Shown here one piece after another: positions 20,033 through 30,416 of a stretch of DNA of 64,000 nucleotides (positions are counted from its first letter, which is position 1; the number at the start of each line of letters is the position of its first letter). The translations under genes and the position numbers were made by a program. The notes below the pieces were generated by a model. The model was not told where the DNA came from. It saw only the letters and a list, made by a program, of their open reading frames with translations, and made no database searches. The DNA is taken from positions 310,001-374,000 of the forward strand of contig NZ_JAQRFN010000001.1 in assembly GCF_028598555.1 (NCBI RefSeq), given 5' to 3'. This DNA is from Xenorhabdus anantnagensis (lineage in GTDB: Bacteria > Pseudomonadota > Gammaproteobacteria > Enterobacterales > Enterobacteriaceae).

Positions 20033-22306
20033 TTAGAAGCGAATTTCTGCCCCCATCACGTAGGTTCGGCCGCGGGCGGTTTGGGTTTTGGTATCTTGAT
20101 CTGCCATCATTGGTGATGTGTTCATGCGGTTCAATGCATCAGAATAGTTTCGATTAGTTAAGTTTTGAATAGAAAATTTAACTAAAACATTTTTATTAAT
20201 TTGATAATCGGTATACAAATCAATAATCGTCGGTATCTTACCATCCTTTTTCATTTTTACTTGGTTACCATTTTCTTCATTCAATTCTATTGCAGGATCT
20301 TGGTGGTAAGATTCCCCTGTATATTTTGCAATAGCGCCAATACGCATTTTTTCATCAAATAACCGTACTCCCATATCCAGAGTAGCATAGCGCTCTGGCA
20401 ATTGAGATGCAGGGCTTGTACCAAAATAAGATGCTGAGATTGAAGTTGGCTGCTGTGTTTTTTGCTGACTATATGCCAGTACACTGTAGAATATACCAGC
20501 ATCATAATTCATCGAAAGTTCATAACCACGCATAGTTACTGGTGTCAGACTATTACTATAGATATACATATTAAAGTTAGGATCGACCCCAGCCCAATCT
20601 TCATTTGTCAACGTCCCATCATCTTTACAAATTCTACCTTTTGCACAAAGCAAATAAGATTCATTAAGGATATAATTTTTGATTTTAGTATGAAACATTG
20701 TAGCCTTAAGGCGGAATGAATCCCCTTCCGTGATTAGATTCGGACGGTAGCTATTAAATCCAATTTGATAAGTATCTGCTTTTTCTCCTTTCAGGAATGG
20801 ATTAATAGAAGCACCTCCTTCATTGGAATAAAAAATTTCCTGAATATTGGGGGCTCGCATTGAATGGGTATAACTTATAAACGGTTGAAATTCAGGAATG
20901 ATTTCTGCTGATAATAAAATACTTGGATTAAACCCACGATCTTTTAAGTTTAATTGCGCCTCGCCCTGTGGGAAACAATTTACACGTTCGTCACAGGCTG
21001 GTTTTAATCCTTTGGCACTATAATCCATGTAATGTAATCCCAGATCAGCGGTATAAATTCCCCATTCAATTTTCAATCTACTGTAAATACTGGAAATATC
21101 TTGCTTGCCATTTGGATCAAAGGCATTATTTTCCCGTTTCTGTCCGTCTTCTTTTTCATCATCCGAACTTGTATCTATTTTTTTACGATATTCAGTTCGT
21201 ATCCATTTACCGCCCAGAGTAAATGCAAAATCAGTGTCAGCATAATTGAATCGGCTGGTGTTACGGATATTAATAGAATCAGATGTACTTTTTGCATCAC
21301 TCTGACCCAATACTCCTATTGAACGATTTTGAAAACTCTGTTGTCCCTTGCTAGTACTAAGCATAACTTTGGTATCAACCAATTCAGTAAATGGTGTATA
21401 GTGATATTTCAAATAATAATCATAATTATCAATATGACGACGATTGAATTTATTATGGTAAAGACGACTACTTAGTTCCAAGTCATGAAATTCATTAGGT
21501 TTAATATTTAGTTTCATCAATTGAGAATTTGGTTTTTGTTTGAATGTGTCCCTAGTGCCAAATTCTTCACTACTAATACCATCAGCATTTCTATAGTGAG
21601 CTTCAATGTTATGTCCACTGACAGCGAATAAGGCACCCAAGGAACCTTCTGGGCTGAATGCCTGTGTTTTTCCTGCAAAAGCCATCATGCCACTTCGGCC
21701 AACACCATTGTTGCCATATGTCCATTTACTACGGACTCCCAGATTATTGCCCTCAAATACAACATCATCAACGCCAATGGTACGGAAATTAGCACTTCCA
21801 ATTAAGGCATTGATGGAATCAGCGTCATCAGCTTGCCCACGAGAAACATCGACACGGATAATAAAATTGGGATCAATTAATGCCCCAAACTGACTATAAG
21901 GCTGTCCACCATGTGAAAGTTCACTGGGTGAAGAACCATAAAAAGTCTGGCTAACACCATCTACCATCATATTCACGCGGCCAAAACCACTCAAGCCACG
22001 GATATTAACACTGACAATCCCTTGACCTTGGCTTGCATCCATTTGGGTATAAGTGCCCGGCAAGCTACGCAGTACGCTATCCACGGACTCCAATTTATTA
22101 TCTTCGCCCACAGAGCTATAAGCACCCGGTTTTTCCATTGCTTCAATCTGAGGAGCATTATTATTATCCTGAGCACCTGAAACTTTCAGGCTGCTGAATC
22201 GTATGACTTTTTCTTTTTTATTGTCATTTGTATTTTCAGCATAAGCGATCCCCTGAAGCCCAATCAGCATTGCGCTGGCTCCAGCTATTTTTGCCACAGT
22301 TTTCAT
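20033..22306 (-). CDS. TonB-dependent outer-membrane receptor, heme/hemoglobin type
   Basis: 757 residues. A signal peptide (about 1-23, ending AYA) is followed by a plug domain (about 60-180, IRGLSGFGRVNMMVDGV) and a 22-strand barrel ending in the aromatic Phe typical of outer-membrane proteins. Barrel motifs near 483 (MRAPNIQEIFY) and 502 (NPFLKGEKADTYQIGF) resemble the FRAP and NPNL boxes of heme receptors such as HasR and HxuC. The ligand (heme, hemoglobin, hemopexin or other) is inferred, not shown. Last gene of a leftward cluster with a protease, a TonB and a ChaN-like lipoprotein; a 125-base gap to the protease could hold a promoter. Confidence 0.85.
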   Translation of the reverse strand: MKTVAKIAGASAMLIGLQGIAYAENTNDNKKEKVIRFSSLKVSGAQDNNNAPQIEAMEKPGAYSSVGEDNKLESVDSVLRSLPGTYTQMDASQGQGIVSVNIRGLSGFGRVNMMVDGVSQTFYGSSPSELSHGGQPYSQFGALIDPNFIIRVDVSRGQADDADSINALIGSANFRTIGVDDVVFEGNNLGVRSKWTYGNNGVGRSGMMAFAGKTQAFSPEGSLGALFAVSGHNIEAHYRNADGISSEEFGTRDTFKQKPNSQLMKLNIKPNEFHDLELSSRLYHNKFNRRHIDNYDYYLKYHYTPFTELVDTKVMLSTSKGQQSFQNRSIGVLGQSDAKSTSDSINIRNTSRFNYADTDFAFTLGGKWIRTEYRKKIDTSSDDEKEDGQKRENNAFDPNGKQDISSIYSRLKIEWGIYTADLGLHYMDYSAKGLKPACDERVNCFPQGEAQLNLKDRGFNPSILLSAEIIPEFQPFISYTHSMRAPNIQEIFYSNEGGASINPFLKGEKADTYQIGFNSYRPNLITEGDSFRLKATMFHTKIKNYILNESYLLCAKGRICKDDGTLTNEDWAGVDPNFNMYIYSNSLTPVTMRGYELSMNYDAGIFYSVLAYSQQKTQQPTSISASYFGTSPASQLPERYATLDMGVRLFDEKMRIGAIAKYTGESYHQDPAIELNEENGNQVKMKKDGKIPTIIDLYTDYQINKNVLVKFSIQNLTNRNYSDALNRMNTSPMMADQDTKTQTARGRTYVMGAEIRF

Positions 22307-22431
22307 TATTATTATCCTAAATTAAAAAATATTTATTGCTGCTCACATTGCTTCGCAAACTTGCGTATAAAATACCTACAACACCGATAAAAAAATTATC
22401 AGTGCTATAGGTAATAACTATATATTTTTTA

Positions 22432-24630
22432 TTATTCTTTTAATTCTGGAAAATATGTTTTAGCGTCGTCTAACATTAATAAAAAACCATAATCAAAGGC
22501 AATATCATTCAGACGATTAAAACGGCCTGATTTTCCACCATGACCAGTATCCATATTAGTCTCTAATAATAACAAACTATCGCCTTGTTTCATTTCCCTT
22601 AATTTTGCTACCCATTTTGCCGGCTCCCAATATTGCACTTGAGAATCATGCAAACCTGTTGTAACTAACAAGTGAGGATAACGTTGATGTTTAATATTGT
22701 CATAAGGGCTGTAAGATTTAATACGGAAGTAATCTTCTTTATTATTTGGATTACCCCACTCTTCATATTCACCCGTTGTCAATGGAATGGATGCATCAAG
22801 CATAGTTGTCAAAGCATCCACAAAAGGCACTTTCGCAATTACGCCGCGGTATAATTCTGGAGCCTGGTTAATAACCGTTCCCATTAATAAACCGCCCGCA
22901 CTCCCTCCTTCAGCATAAACGCGCTTGCTATCACCATAACCATCAGCAATCAGGGCCTTGGTTGCATCAATAAAATCGTGGAAGCTGTTCATCTTGTTTT
23001 CGATTTTACCTTGCAGATACCAGTTCTTGCCTAAATCACCACCACCGCGCACATGCACCAATGCATACACAAAACCACGATCCAACAAACTCAGCAGGGC
23101 TGAACTAAAATAAGGGTCCATGCTGATGCCATAAGAACCATAGCCATAAATCAGGATCGGGTTTTCACCTTGTTTGAACAGGGACTTACGGTATACCAGA
23201 GAAACCGGGACTTCTACGCCATCACGGGCTTTTACCCAAATACGCTGGCTTTCATAGTTTTCTTTGTTGAACCCTTTAACTTCCTGTTGTTTTAACAATT
23301 CTCGCTCACCCGTTTGCATATTCCATTGGAATACTGAACTTGGTGTTGTCATGGATGAGTAGCTATAGCGCAAGAAATGGGTATTTGGCTCAGGGTTATA
23401 GCTCAATGATGCCATATAAGCCGGATCATCGAATTGAACACGCTTTTCCTGCTTGGTTTTCCAATCAATCTGGCGAATTGATGACAATCCTTTTGTACGT
23501 TCCTGCACAACCAGCCAATTGTCGAACAACTCAAAATTTTCCAGATCCGTATTTTCCTGTGGGGCAATCACGGTTTCCCACGGTTTATTAATGGTATCTG
23601 TCCGATACAGACCAAACAATGGGCTTTCATGATTAGAACGAATGTAGAATTGCCCACGGAAGTGGTCTAAATCATATTCACGCCCCGCTTCACGAGCAGA
23701 AAAAACCTGCGGTTCTGATTGTGGATTGTTGGCATCAATCAGTCGATACTCTGAACTCGAATAACTAGAACTCGAAATCAAAATGTAATTAAGCGAAGTA
23801 CTTTCCGAAATTGACAGATAGAAACGCTCATCTTCTTCTTGATAGATCTTTTGATCCTGCTTGCTATCAGTTCCATATTGATGGCGGAATAGCTGATAAG
23901 GCAGTAACGTTTGTGGATCTCTGTGCACATAAAACAGCGTCTCGCCATCATTTGCCCACAAAATATTGCCGGAAGTGTTTTCTATGACATTATTCTGCCA
24001 GTTGGCATCATTGAAATTTTTAAATGAGATTTTGTAGTTACGGCGCCCTTGGATATCTTCCGCTACGGCAAAACGCTTGTTATCCAAGGTAACTGCAAAC
24101 CCACCCAATTGATAAAACTTATGGCCTTTTGCCCGCTCGTTACCGTCAACCATTACCTGCCAATCGGTTGAATTATCGGCTGGCTTGCGCTGATAGATCG
24201 GGAAATCTTTTCCTGCCTCATAAACGGTACGATAAATATACCCATTATAGGTATAAGGAACTGACTGATCTTCTTTACTCATTCTATCAGCCATTTCTTG
24301 ATAAAGGGTTTCACGCAATTCCTGACCCGATTTTAGCATCTGCTCGGTATACTGATTTTCAGCCGTTAAGTAATCAATAACGTTTTTATCCTGACGGTTA
24401 TCATCTCGTAGCCAGTAATAGTTATCAATACGGACATCCCCGTGGGTTTCCATTGTATGTGGCTGTTTTGTGGCCATAGGTGGCACCATATTTTCCTCCA
24501 TTGCGGTAGTAGCAAAACTGTAACCGAATAAACTATAACCGAGCAAACCACCACCGAGCAAAAAACCAAGCATCACTCTATTACCGCGCATAACCTTACT
24601 GCACGCTGTCTTTTTTTTATTCTGTGACAT
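22432..24630 (-). CDS. Exported prolyl oligopeptidase family protein (oligopeptidase B-like, S9A)
   Basis: 732 residues. C-terminal alpha/beta-hydrolase with Ser577 in EGGSAGG, Asp662 in GLHDSQ and His697 in DTGHGG; N-terminal beta-propeller. Oligopeptidase B cleaves after Arg/Lys in peptides and is normally cytoplasmic. This one has a basic N-terminus plus a hydrophobic stretch (about residues 17-42), so it is probably secreted or membrane-anchored. It lies between the tonB-like gene and the receptor gene, pointing to a role in iron or heme uptake, perhaps peptide trimming of a host protein. That role is inference. Confidence 0.8.
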   Translation of the reverse strand: MSQNKKKTACSKVMRGNRVMLGFLLGGGLLGYSLFGYSFATTAMEENMVPPMATKQPHTMETHGDVRIDNYYWLRDDNRQDKNVIDYLTAENQYTEQMLKSGQELRETLYQEMADRMSKEDQSVPYTYNGYIYRTVYEAGKDFPIYQRKPADNSTDWQVMVDGNERAKGHKFYQLGGFAVTLDNKRFAVAEDIQGRRNYKISFKNFNDANWQNNVIENTSGNILWANDGETLFYVHRDPQTLLPYQLFRHQYGTDSKQDQKIYQEEDERFYLSISESTSLNYILISSSSYSSSEYRLIDANNPQSEPQVFSAREAGREYDLDHFRGQFYIRSNHESPLFGLYRTDTINKPWETVIAPQENTDLENFELFDNWLVVQERTKGLSSIRQIDWKTKQEKRVQFDDPAYMASLSYNPEPNTHFLRYSYSSMTTPSSVFQWNMQTGERELLKQQEVKGFNKENYESQRIWVKARDGVEVPVSLVYRKSLFKQGENPILIYGYGSYGISMDPYFSSALLSLLDRGFVYALVHVRGGGDLGKNWYLQGKIENKMNSFHDFIDATKALIADGYGDSKRVYAEGGSAGGLLMGTVINQAPELYRGVIAKVPFVDALTTMLDASIPLTTGEYEEWGNPNNKEDYFRIKSYSPYDNIKHQRYPHLLVTTGLHDSQVQYWEPAKWVAKLREMKQGDSLLLLETNMDTGHGGKSGRFNRLNDIAFDYGFLLMLDDAKTYFPELKE

Positions 24631-24648
24631 GCCATCAGTCCTGTATTT

Positions 24649-25452
24649 TTATTGAGATAAATAAAAATCTATCGGCAGTTCAACCGTGATCCTGCCATTA
24701 GTTAAAATGACGTCGGGTGGCTTAGGTAAAGGCTGTGACCTTTCCAGCACCATCCTTGCTTCCCTGTCTAGTGAGTTAGTTCCTGAACGTCGCGTTAATT
24801 CACTATCAAGCACGGCTCCCAATGGGTTAACCGTAAATTTCACCATCGGACGCCCTGTCCGTTTTCTTCTCTGGGCATCTTCTGGATATTTTTTATAACG
24901 ATTCAAATGTCCGGTAACCTCTGCCTGCCAAACCGCTTTGGCATCAGCAATGGCATCAGAATTACTTTCATAGGATGCAGCAGTACGAACCGTCACGTTA
25001 TTAGCCGTCGCACTACTTGTGGTTGGTGCGGAACTACTGCGGGATTTTTCACTTTCTTGCTCTTCTGCTTTCACTTGCTTAACAGGCTGTGTTCTCTTCG
25101 GAGCATCTTGTTCTTTCTTTTTTTTCTTCTGCTTATCCACCAAAAGCAGAGCATTTTCATTTATATCCAATTTTGGCATGTTAATTTCGTCAACTTTGCT
25201 TTCCTGCTGCTTACTGACGACAGATAGCTGCTGCTCAATGCCAATTGGCTGTTTTGGGATTGTATGTATTGCTTCTGTCTGCGCTGACAGCTCCACCATT
25301 ACCGCTGGCGGAGGAAGAAGTTCCTCGATATCCACATCCTTGGGTTTGTAGATCAGCCATCCTACGAACAAGACATGAAGTGTGATCGCAACGAGAAAGG
25401 ATTTTGTCACATGACTAGTGTGAGCATTTTGATACGTGGTATACGTCAACAT
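24649..25452 (-). CDS. TonB-like energy-transducing protein
   Basis: 267 residues. One N-terminal membrane helix (about 18-36), a charged, lysine/proline-rich periplasmic stretch, and a C-terminal TonB domain (about 180-267) with YPEDAQRRKRTGRPMVKFTV and a terminal LPIDFYL. It probably energises the neighbouring receptor from the proton motive force through ExbBD. Ends 18 bases before the protease gene. The name hasB is used for some such linked copies, but I do not assign it. A separate housekeeping tonB is expected elsewhere. Confidence 0.87.
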   Translation of the reverse strand: MLTYTTYQNAHTSHVTKSFLVAITLHVLFVGWLIYKPKDVDIEELLPPPAVMVELSAQTEAIHTIPKQPIGIEQQLSVVSKQQESKVDEINMPKLDINENALLLVDKQKKKKKEQDAPKRTQPVKQVKAEEQESEKSRSSSAPTTSSATANNVTVRTAASYESNSDAIADAKAVWQAEVTGHLNRYKKYPEDAQRRKRTGRPMVKFTVNPLGAVLDSELTRRSGTNSLDREARMVLERSQPLPKPPDVILTNGRITVELPIDFYLSQ

Positions 25453-25485
25453 CTCTATAGCACATTATGTCAATAATAAATTGAT

Positions 25486-25504
25486 ATGAATGATAATCAA
25501 TTCA
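25486..25504. promoter_or_regulatory. Weak Fur-box-like sequence upstream of the tonB-like gene
   Basis: Core ATGATAATCA matches the centre of the Fur consensus; about 12 of 19 positions agree overall. It lies 34 bases upstream of the tonB-like gene, within the 111-base gap after the ChaN-like gene. It could give the tonB-protease-receptor part its own iron-regulated promoter. Confidence 0.4.
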
Positions 25505-25563
25505 ATATATAAATGAAAACTATTTTTATTTATTAATAATTCACATCCTTGTGATACTTACCA

Positions 25564-26466
25564 TTATTTGGTTACATTTTCGTTCACTTTTGGCGTAAAC
25601 CAGACGAAATCGGCATATTCGTTATTTAATGAAACCCCTTTTTCCGCAATAACAAATACGACCACTTTTTCATTTGGCGCTATTTTTTTCACATGCTGAG
25701 GAACACCCATCGCTTTTACCGCGTGATATTCTCCAGCAAATAGCAAAGCAGGTGATGGTGCTTTAATTAACTGTTCTGCCATTCGCTGATCACGCATCTG
25801 CTGGATTTTGCTCATAGCAGAAAGATGTAGTTCATCTATATTTCCACCATGAGAATTTTTGATGGTTGCATCAATGAGTTTTTTAACATCATCAGAAACC
25901 AGTGAAGTTCTATCTCCAGCCCTGTAATTCTTGTACGCTTGATCGATCTCACTGCGATCTAAGTTTGCCGCTAACAATGGGTAAGGCGCTCTCATCAGTT
26001 CCATAACCAAATCGCCATACCATTTCCACGGCCACCCCTGATTCCATGCTAGTAAGTTCTGGATTCGTTCACTCCTGACAATCGGATTCCCCTGCAACCA
26101 GCTTTTCACTTTATTCACTTTTTCTTGCTGGTTCGGGTTAATCATTTCTAGTAATACGGAGCCATGAGGACGTTTTTGCCCGAGTTGTTGAACTAACCAT
26201 AACTCGATTTGGTGATGGTAAGGATTATCATGTTTTTCACCAACAACAATGCGAGGATAGGTTGCCAATTGCTCAAGCAGTTCATCGGGTGTTATCGCCT
26301 TCCCTGTTTTCATATCAAGTAGCGCACCGGATTGCATTAATTCGCCAGGAAGGACTTGAAGTGCTACTTGTGAGGTATTCTGAGCATCATTTGGTGCTGC
26401 GGCACAACCACCAAGTAACAGAGAACAGGCTAAAAAAGTCGATTTTATGCTGGGAGATGTTTTCAT
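25564..26466 (-). CDS. ChaN family heme-binding lipoprotein
   Basis: 300 residues. Lipoprotein signal: LLLGGC lipobox at about residues 17-22. Contains VVGEKHDNPYHHQIEL and LLFAGEYHAVKAMGVP, matching the ChaN/PhuW family (DUF399), members of which bind heme cofacially and take part in heme iron use. First gene of the leftward iron cluster, 41 bases downstream of a Fur-box-like site. Confidence 0.82.
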   Translation of the reverse strand: MKTSPSIKSTFLACSLLLGGCAAAPNDAQNTSQVALQVLPGELMQSGALLDMKTGKAITPDELLEQLATYPRIVVGEKHDNPYHHQIELWLVQQLGQKRPHGSVLLEMINPNQQEKVNKVKSWLQGNPIVRSERIQNLLAWNQGWPWKWYGDLVMELMRAPYPLLAANLDRSEIDQAYKNYRAGDRTSLVSDDVKKLIDATIKNSHGGNIDELHLSAMSKIQQMRDQRMAEQLIKAPSPALLFAGEYHAVKAMGVPQHVKKIAPNEKVVVFVIAEKGVSLNNEYADFVWFTPKVNENVTK

Positions 26467-26506
26467 TCTTAATCATTATAAAAAGAAAAATTGCCCGCAT
26501 ATTATA

Positions 26507-26525
26507 GATAATGAGAATTATTTAC
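26507..26525. promoter_or_regulatory. Fur-box-like site upstream of the ChaN-like gene
   Basis: GATAATGAGAATTATTTAC matches the Fur 19-mer at 15 of 19 positions, 41 bases upstream of the ChaN-like start. Supports iron control of the heme operon. Confidence 0.6.
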
Positions 26526-26529
26526 AAAT

Positions 26530-26563
26530 AAAATACCCTGTTAAGCATAGACTTAGCAGGGTA
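26530..26563 (-). terminator. Intrinsic terminator after maeB
   Basis: Stem of 12 (26534-26545 with 26552-26563; one G-U pair), loop of 6, followed on the minus strand by TTTTATTT. A second hairpin (26577-26583 with 26595-26601) lies just before it, so maeB may end at a double terminator. Confidence 0.8.
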
Positions 26564-26617
26564 GATCACAATTTTATCCCGATCTCACAGCGAAATCGGG
26601 ACAATGGACAGAGATGT

Positions 26618-28897
26618 TTAAAGAGGGTGGGTTTGTGCTTCAACAGCCGCCAATGCCACCATATTCACGATACGGCGTACAGAAGCGATCGGTGTCAGAA
26701 TATGAACAGGCTTCGCAACACCCATCAGGACTGGGCCAACGGTTACACCATCTGAACTGGTCACACGCAGCAAGTTATAACTGATACGAGCGGCTTCCAT
26801 ATTTGGCATGATCAACAAATTCGCTGAGCCTTTCAGTGGGCTGTCCGGCATGATATCACGGCGAATGCTTTCCATCAGGGCGGCATCACCGTGCATTTCA
26901 CCGTCAATCTCAAGTGATGGTGCCATTTGCTGAACCAATTCCAGTGTCTTACGCATTTTTCGGGCAGATTCACAATCGACAGAACCAAAACTTGAGCGTG
27001 ACAATAGAGCGACTTTAGGTTCAATTCCGAAACGACGAACAGTTTCAGCCGCCATCAGCGTGATTTCTGCCAACTCTTCTGGGCTTGGATCTTCATTGAC
27101 ATAAGTATCGGCAATAAAAGTATTCCCCATTGGCAACATCAAAGCATTCATGGCACCTGCGGTATGTACCCCTTGACGGAAACCAAAGACATCTTTCACA
27201 ACTTGGTAATGTTCGTTATAGCTGCCAACCGTGCCACAAATCAGGCCATCCGCTTCACCACGCTGTACCATGATTGCACCTATCAACGTAGGATTACCAA
27301 TCAATGCGCGACGGGCCTGCTCCTGAGAAACACCACGGCGCTTCATCATTTGATAATATTCTTGCCAATATTCTTTGAAACGCGGGTCATTCTCGTTGTT
27401 CACGACTTCGAAATCTTTACCGGCTTCAATATGCAGACCCTGCTTTTTAATCCGCATTTCAATAACGCTAGGACGACCAATCAGGATAGGGAATGCCAGC
27501 CCCAAGGAGACAAGTTCTTGCGTGGCATGCAGAACACGAATATCTTCCCCTTCGGCCAATACAATACGTTTCTTCTCTTTTTTAGCTTGGGAGAAGATGG
27601 GTTTCATAAATAGATTGGTCTTATAGACAAACTCACTGAGTTTCTCAATATATGCCCCGAAATCGGTAATAGGCCGGGTTGCCACACCTGATTCCATTGC
27701 AGCTTTCGCTACAGCCGGTGCAATTTTTACAATCAAGCGAGGATCAAACGGTTTCGGAATAATATAATCCGGGCCAAAAAACAGGTCTTGATCACCATAG
27801 GCAGAAGCAACTTCCTGACTTTGTTCGGCCAGTGCAAGATCAGCAATGGCGCGCACACAGGCAAGTTTCATTTCTTCATTGATGGTTGTTGCCCCGACAT
27901 CCAATGCACCGCGGAAGATGAATGGGAAGCAGAGAACATTATTCACCTGATTAGGGAAATCAGAACGGCCAGTACAAATAATTGCATCAGGGCGCACTGC
28001 TTTTGCCAGTGGTGGCAAGATTTCCGGCTCTGGGTTGGCCAATGCCATAATCAGAGGACTTTTTGCCATGGTTTTCACCATATCTTGTGTCAGTACTCCC
28101 GGCCCAGAACAGCCGAGGAAAATGTCAGCATCAGGGATCACATCTGCCAGTGTACGGCTGCCATTATCCTCAATGGCATAATCCGCCTTGGTTTTCTCCA
28201 TGTTCTCTTCGCGGCCACGATAAATAACCCCTTTTGAGTCGCAGACAACAATATTTTCACGTTTTAGGCCCAGTGCTACCAGTAAGTTCATACAGGCAAT
28301 CGAGGCAGCCCCAGCCCCTGATACAACCATACGTACTTTACCAATATCTTTGTCAACAACCCGCAAACCATTCAATACTGCGGCGGTACAGATAATTGCC
28401 GTGCCATGTTGGTCATCGTGGAATACAGGAATTTTCATGCGCTCACGAAGTTTCTGCTCAATGTAGAAACACTCTGGTGCCTTGATATCTTCGAGGTTGA
28501 TACCACCGAAAGTAGGTTCCATGGCCGCGATGATATCAATCAATTTATCAGGATTGGATTCATCTACTTCGATATCAAAAACATCAATGCCAGAGAATTT
28601 TTTGAACAAAACCCCCTTACCTTCCATAACAGGTTTACCAGCTAATGCACCAATATTTCCCAACCCTAAAACAGCACTACCGTTGGAAATAACCGCAACA
28701 AGATTGCCACGCGCAGTATATTTATAGGCCGCCAAAGGATCTTTTGCTATTTCAAGACAAGGTGCAGCAACACCCGGTGAGTACGCTAATGCCAAATCAC
28801 GTTGCGTTGTCAGTGGCTTGGTTGGTGTAACGGTAATTTTTCCAGGTTGTGGAAACTCATGAAAATCAAGAGCACTTTGTTTTAATTTTTCATCCAT
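26618..28897 (-). CDS. maeB: NADP-dependent malic enzyme
   Basis: Oxidatively decarboxylates malate to pyruvate with NADPH. 759 residues. N-terminal malic-enzyme domain (about 1-430) with [24 protein letters not shown] and dinucleotide site [10 protein letters not shown]-terminal phosphotransacetylase-like domain (about 430-759) with LLSRSSFGS, a non-catalytic regulatory module in the E. coli enzyme. ATG at 28897 has AAAGGATCC upstream. Divergent from narP. Confidence 0.95.
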   Translation of the reverse strand: MDEKLKQSALDFHEFPQPGKITVTPTKPLTTQRDLALAYSPGVAAPCLEIAKDPLAAYKYTARGNLVAVISNGSAVLGLGNIGALAGKPVMEGKGVLFKKFSGIDVFDIEVDESNPDKLIDIIAAMEPTFGGINLEDIKAPECFYIEQKLRERMKIPVFHDDQHGTAIICTAAVLNGLRVVDKDIGKVRMVVSGAGAASIACMNLLVALGLKRENIVVCDSKGVIYRGREENMEKTKADYAIEDNGSRTLADVIPDADIFLGCSGPGVLTQDMVKTMAKSPLIMALANPEPEILPPLAKAVRPDAIICTGRSDFPNQVNNVLCFPFIFRGALDVGATTINEEMKLACVRAIADLALAEQSQEVASAYGDQDLFFGPDYIIPKPFDPRLIVKIAPAVAKAAMESGVATRPITDFGAYIEKLSEFVYKTNLFMKPIFSQAKKEKKRIVLAEGEDIRVLHATQELVSLGLAFPILIGRPSVIEMRIKKQGLHIEAGKDFEVVNNENDPRFKEYWQEYYQMMKRRGVSQEQARRALIGNPTLIGAIMVQRGEADGLICGTVGSYNEHYQVVKDVFGFRQGVHTAGAMNALMLPMGNTFIADTYVNEDPSPEELAEITLMAAETVRRFGIEPKVALLSRSSFGSVDCESARKMRKTLELVQQMAPSLEIDGEMHGDAALMESIRRDIMPDSPLKGSANLLIMPNMEAARISYNLLRVTSSDGVTVGPVLMGVAKPVHILTPIASVRRIVNMVALAAVEAQTHPL

Positions 28898-29440
28898 TAT
28901 CGGATCCTTTACGCATCATGTCTTAGTGAAGATTTGCTCAGTATAATAGTTACGGAAGGTTAAATCATGATGCCAACAGCATTTTGTTCATAACCTGCAA
29001 AATCAAGGCACAAAAAACAAACAAAGAATGACGTCATGTTGATCAATATTATATAGATATTATCTTAACGATACCTATAGAGAGGTATTTTATCACCAAT
29101 AAATAACCTGATAAATTAATTAAACTTGTATTTAAGAATTAATATTTAAAATAAGTTTACAAAAACAAAACTTAATCTATAAAATATTCACTCAAATTTA
29201 TTTGGAAAATTATCAGCAATTAAGGAAACGCATTTTCTTATGAAAATGAATTTATTTCATCCGAATGGTTAAACCTGTTTGCGATATTTCTATTTTTATA
29301 TCAGGATATATTTTCAGAATCTCATTAATGATGATTCAATATACTCCATAAAAATCACACAGCAATTTAACATAAAGCAGAATCCTATTTTTTATGTTTT
29401 ATCAAACATAGAATCTGCATTTCTATATGGGAGAAAGAAT
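28898..29440. other. Spacer between maeB and narP, no gene seen
   Basis: A 543-base AT-rich spacer between divergent genes. It must hold the maeB and narP promoters, but I could not recognise a confident -10/-35 pair, CRP site or FNR box. A long upstream extension of the narP frame runs back to 29279 but has no ribosome-binding site and no family similarity. Confidence 0.6.
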
Positions 29441-30076
29441 ATGCATAATCATTCAGTCATGATAGTCGATGATCATCCAATCATTCGTCACGGCTTAAAA
29501 GAGTTGATTGAACTAGAACGAGAACTCATTGTGACTGCTGAAACCGGCAATGGTGAAGATGCGATTAATATCGCTTGCCAAATAAAACCTGACATTATTT
29601 TGATGGATTTGAAAATTAATGGCCTTTCAGGTGTTGATACGATTAAGTCCCTCCGACGAAAAGGGCTTGATTCCTATATTCTGGTACTCTCCGATTCAGA
29701 TCACAGAGGTGATATTTACGATGCGGTTGATGCCGGTGCAAATGGCTATTTATTAAAAGATATCGAGCTTACTCCTCTATTGAACAACATAAAAAAAGCC
29801 ATAGATGGTCATGCAGTTTTCAGTGAAAAAGTCCATCAATATTTATCTACCCGTCATCTCTATGTTGATCCGTTATCAAAATTAACCAAACGTGAATTAG
29901 ACGTCTTAAAAGAAATCGCAGAAGGAATGACAAATAAAGAAATTGCTGATTTCCTTTTTATTTCAGAAGAAACCGTGAAAGTTCATACCCGTAACTTATT
30001 GAAAAAACTTAAATCCCGCTCCCGTCTCGAAGCCACTATCATCTTTCTAAAACATAGAAAAACAGATTTCATTTAA
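29441..30076 (+). CDS. narP: NarL-family response regulator, probably NarP
   Basis: 211 residues from ATG 29441 with GGGAGAAAG upstream. Receiver with VDDHP, phosphoacceptor Asp in IILMDLKI, LSDSD and LLKD; C-terminal LuxR-type helix-turn-helix, LTKRELDVLKEIAEGMTNKEIAD-like, then VKVHTRNLLKKLK. Closest to NarP (nitrate/nitrite response), partnered in E. coli with the kinase NarQ encoded elsewhere. No sensor kinase is adjacent here. NarL is the main alternative. Confidence 0.82.
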   Translation: MHNHSVMIVDDHPIIRHGLKELIELERELIVTAETGNGEDAINIACQIKPDIILMDLKINGLSGVDTIKSLRRKGLDSYILVLSDSDHRGDIYDAVDAGANGYLLKDIELTPLLNNIKKAIDGHAVFSEKVHQYLSTRHLYVDPLSKLTKRELDVLKEIAEGMTNKEIADFLFISEETVKVHTRNLLKKLKSRSRLEATIIFLKHRKTDFI

Positions 30077-30110
30077 CGTTAGATTCTCTCTTAACGTCCC
30101 CAATATGAAA

Positions 30111-30146
30111 CACAATTTCCCTAATCTTTATCGGTGGGAAATTGTG
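30111..30146. terminator. Hairpin downstream of narP
   Basis: Perfect 11-bp inverted repeat CACAATTTCCC/GGGAAATTGTG, loop of 14, 35 bases after the narP stop. No immediate T-run. The rest of the spacer to yffB (30417) has short direct repeats (GTGGATAGAGA-type, 30291-30323). Confidence 0.5.
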
Positions 30147-30416
30147 AGTTATCAAGAATAATAAATTAATTTGTTTTTAATTTACCCAAAATATAATACA
30201 TGATGATATTATATATAATTTATTACTTTATTGGAAGTTAATTTGCCTTTACTGATGGTTTAAGCATCCACAACATAAATGATAGGAAAAAGTGGATAGA
30301 GAAGTTGATAGAGAGGTGGATAAAAAGTATGCGCAAGAATGCGTTGTCTGGATAAAATACTAAATTTCCCGCATTATATCGGATATGTTAAACAAGACAA
30401 AACCAAGGCTTTCATC

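Noticed and set aside
27164-28237. ORFs of about 149 residues opposite maeB
   Set aside because: Shadows of maeB; the composition follows the antisense of its codons.
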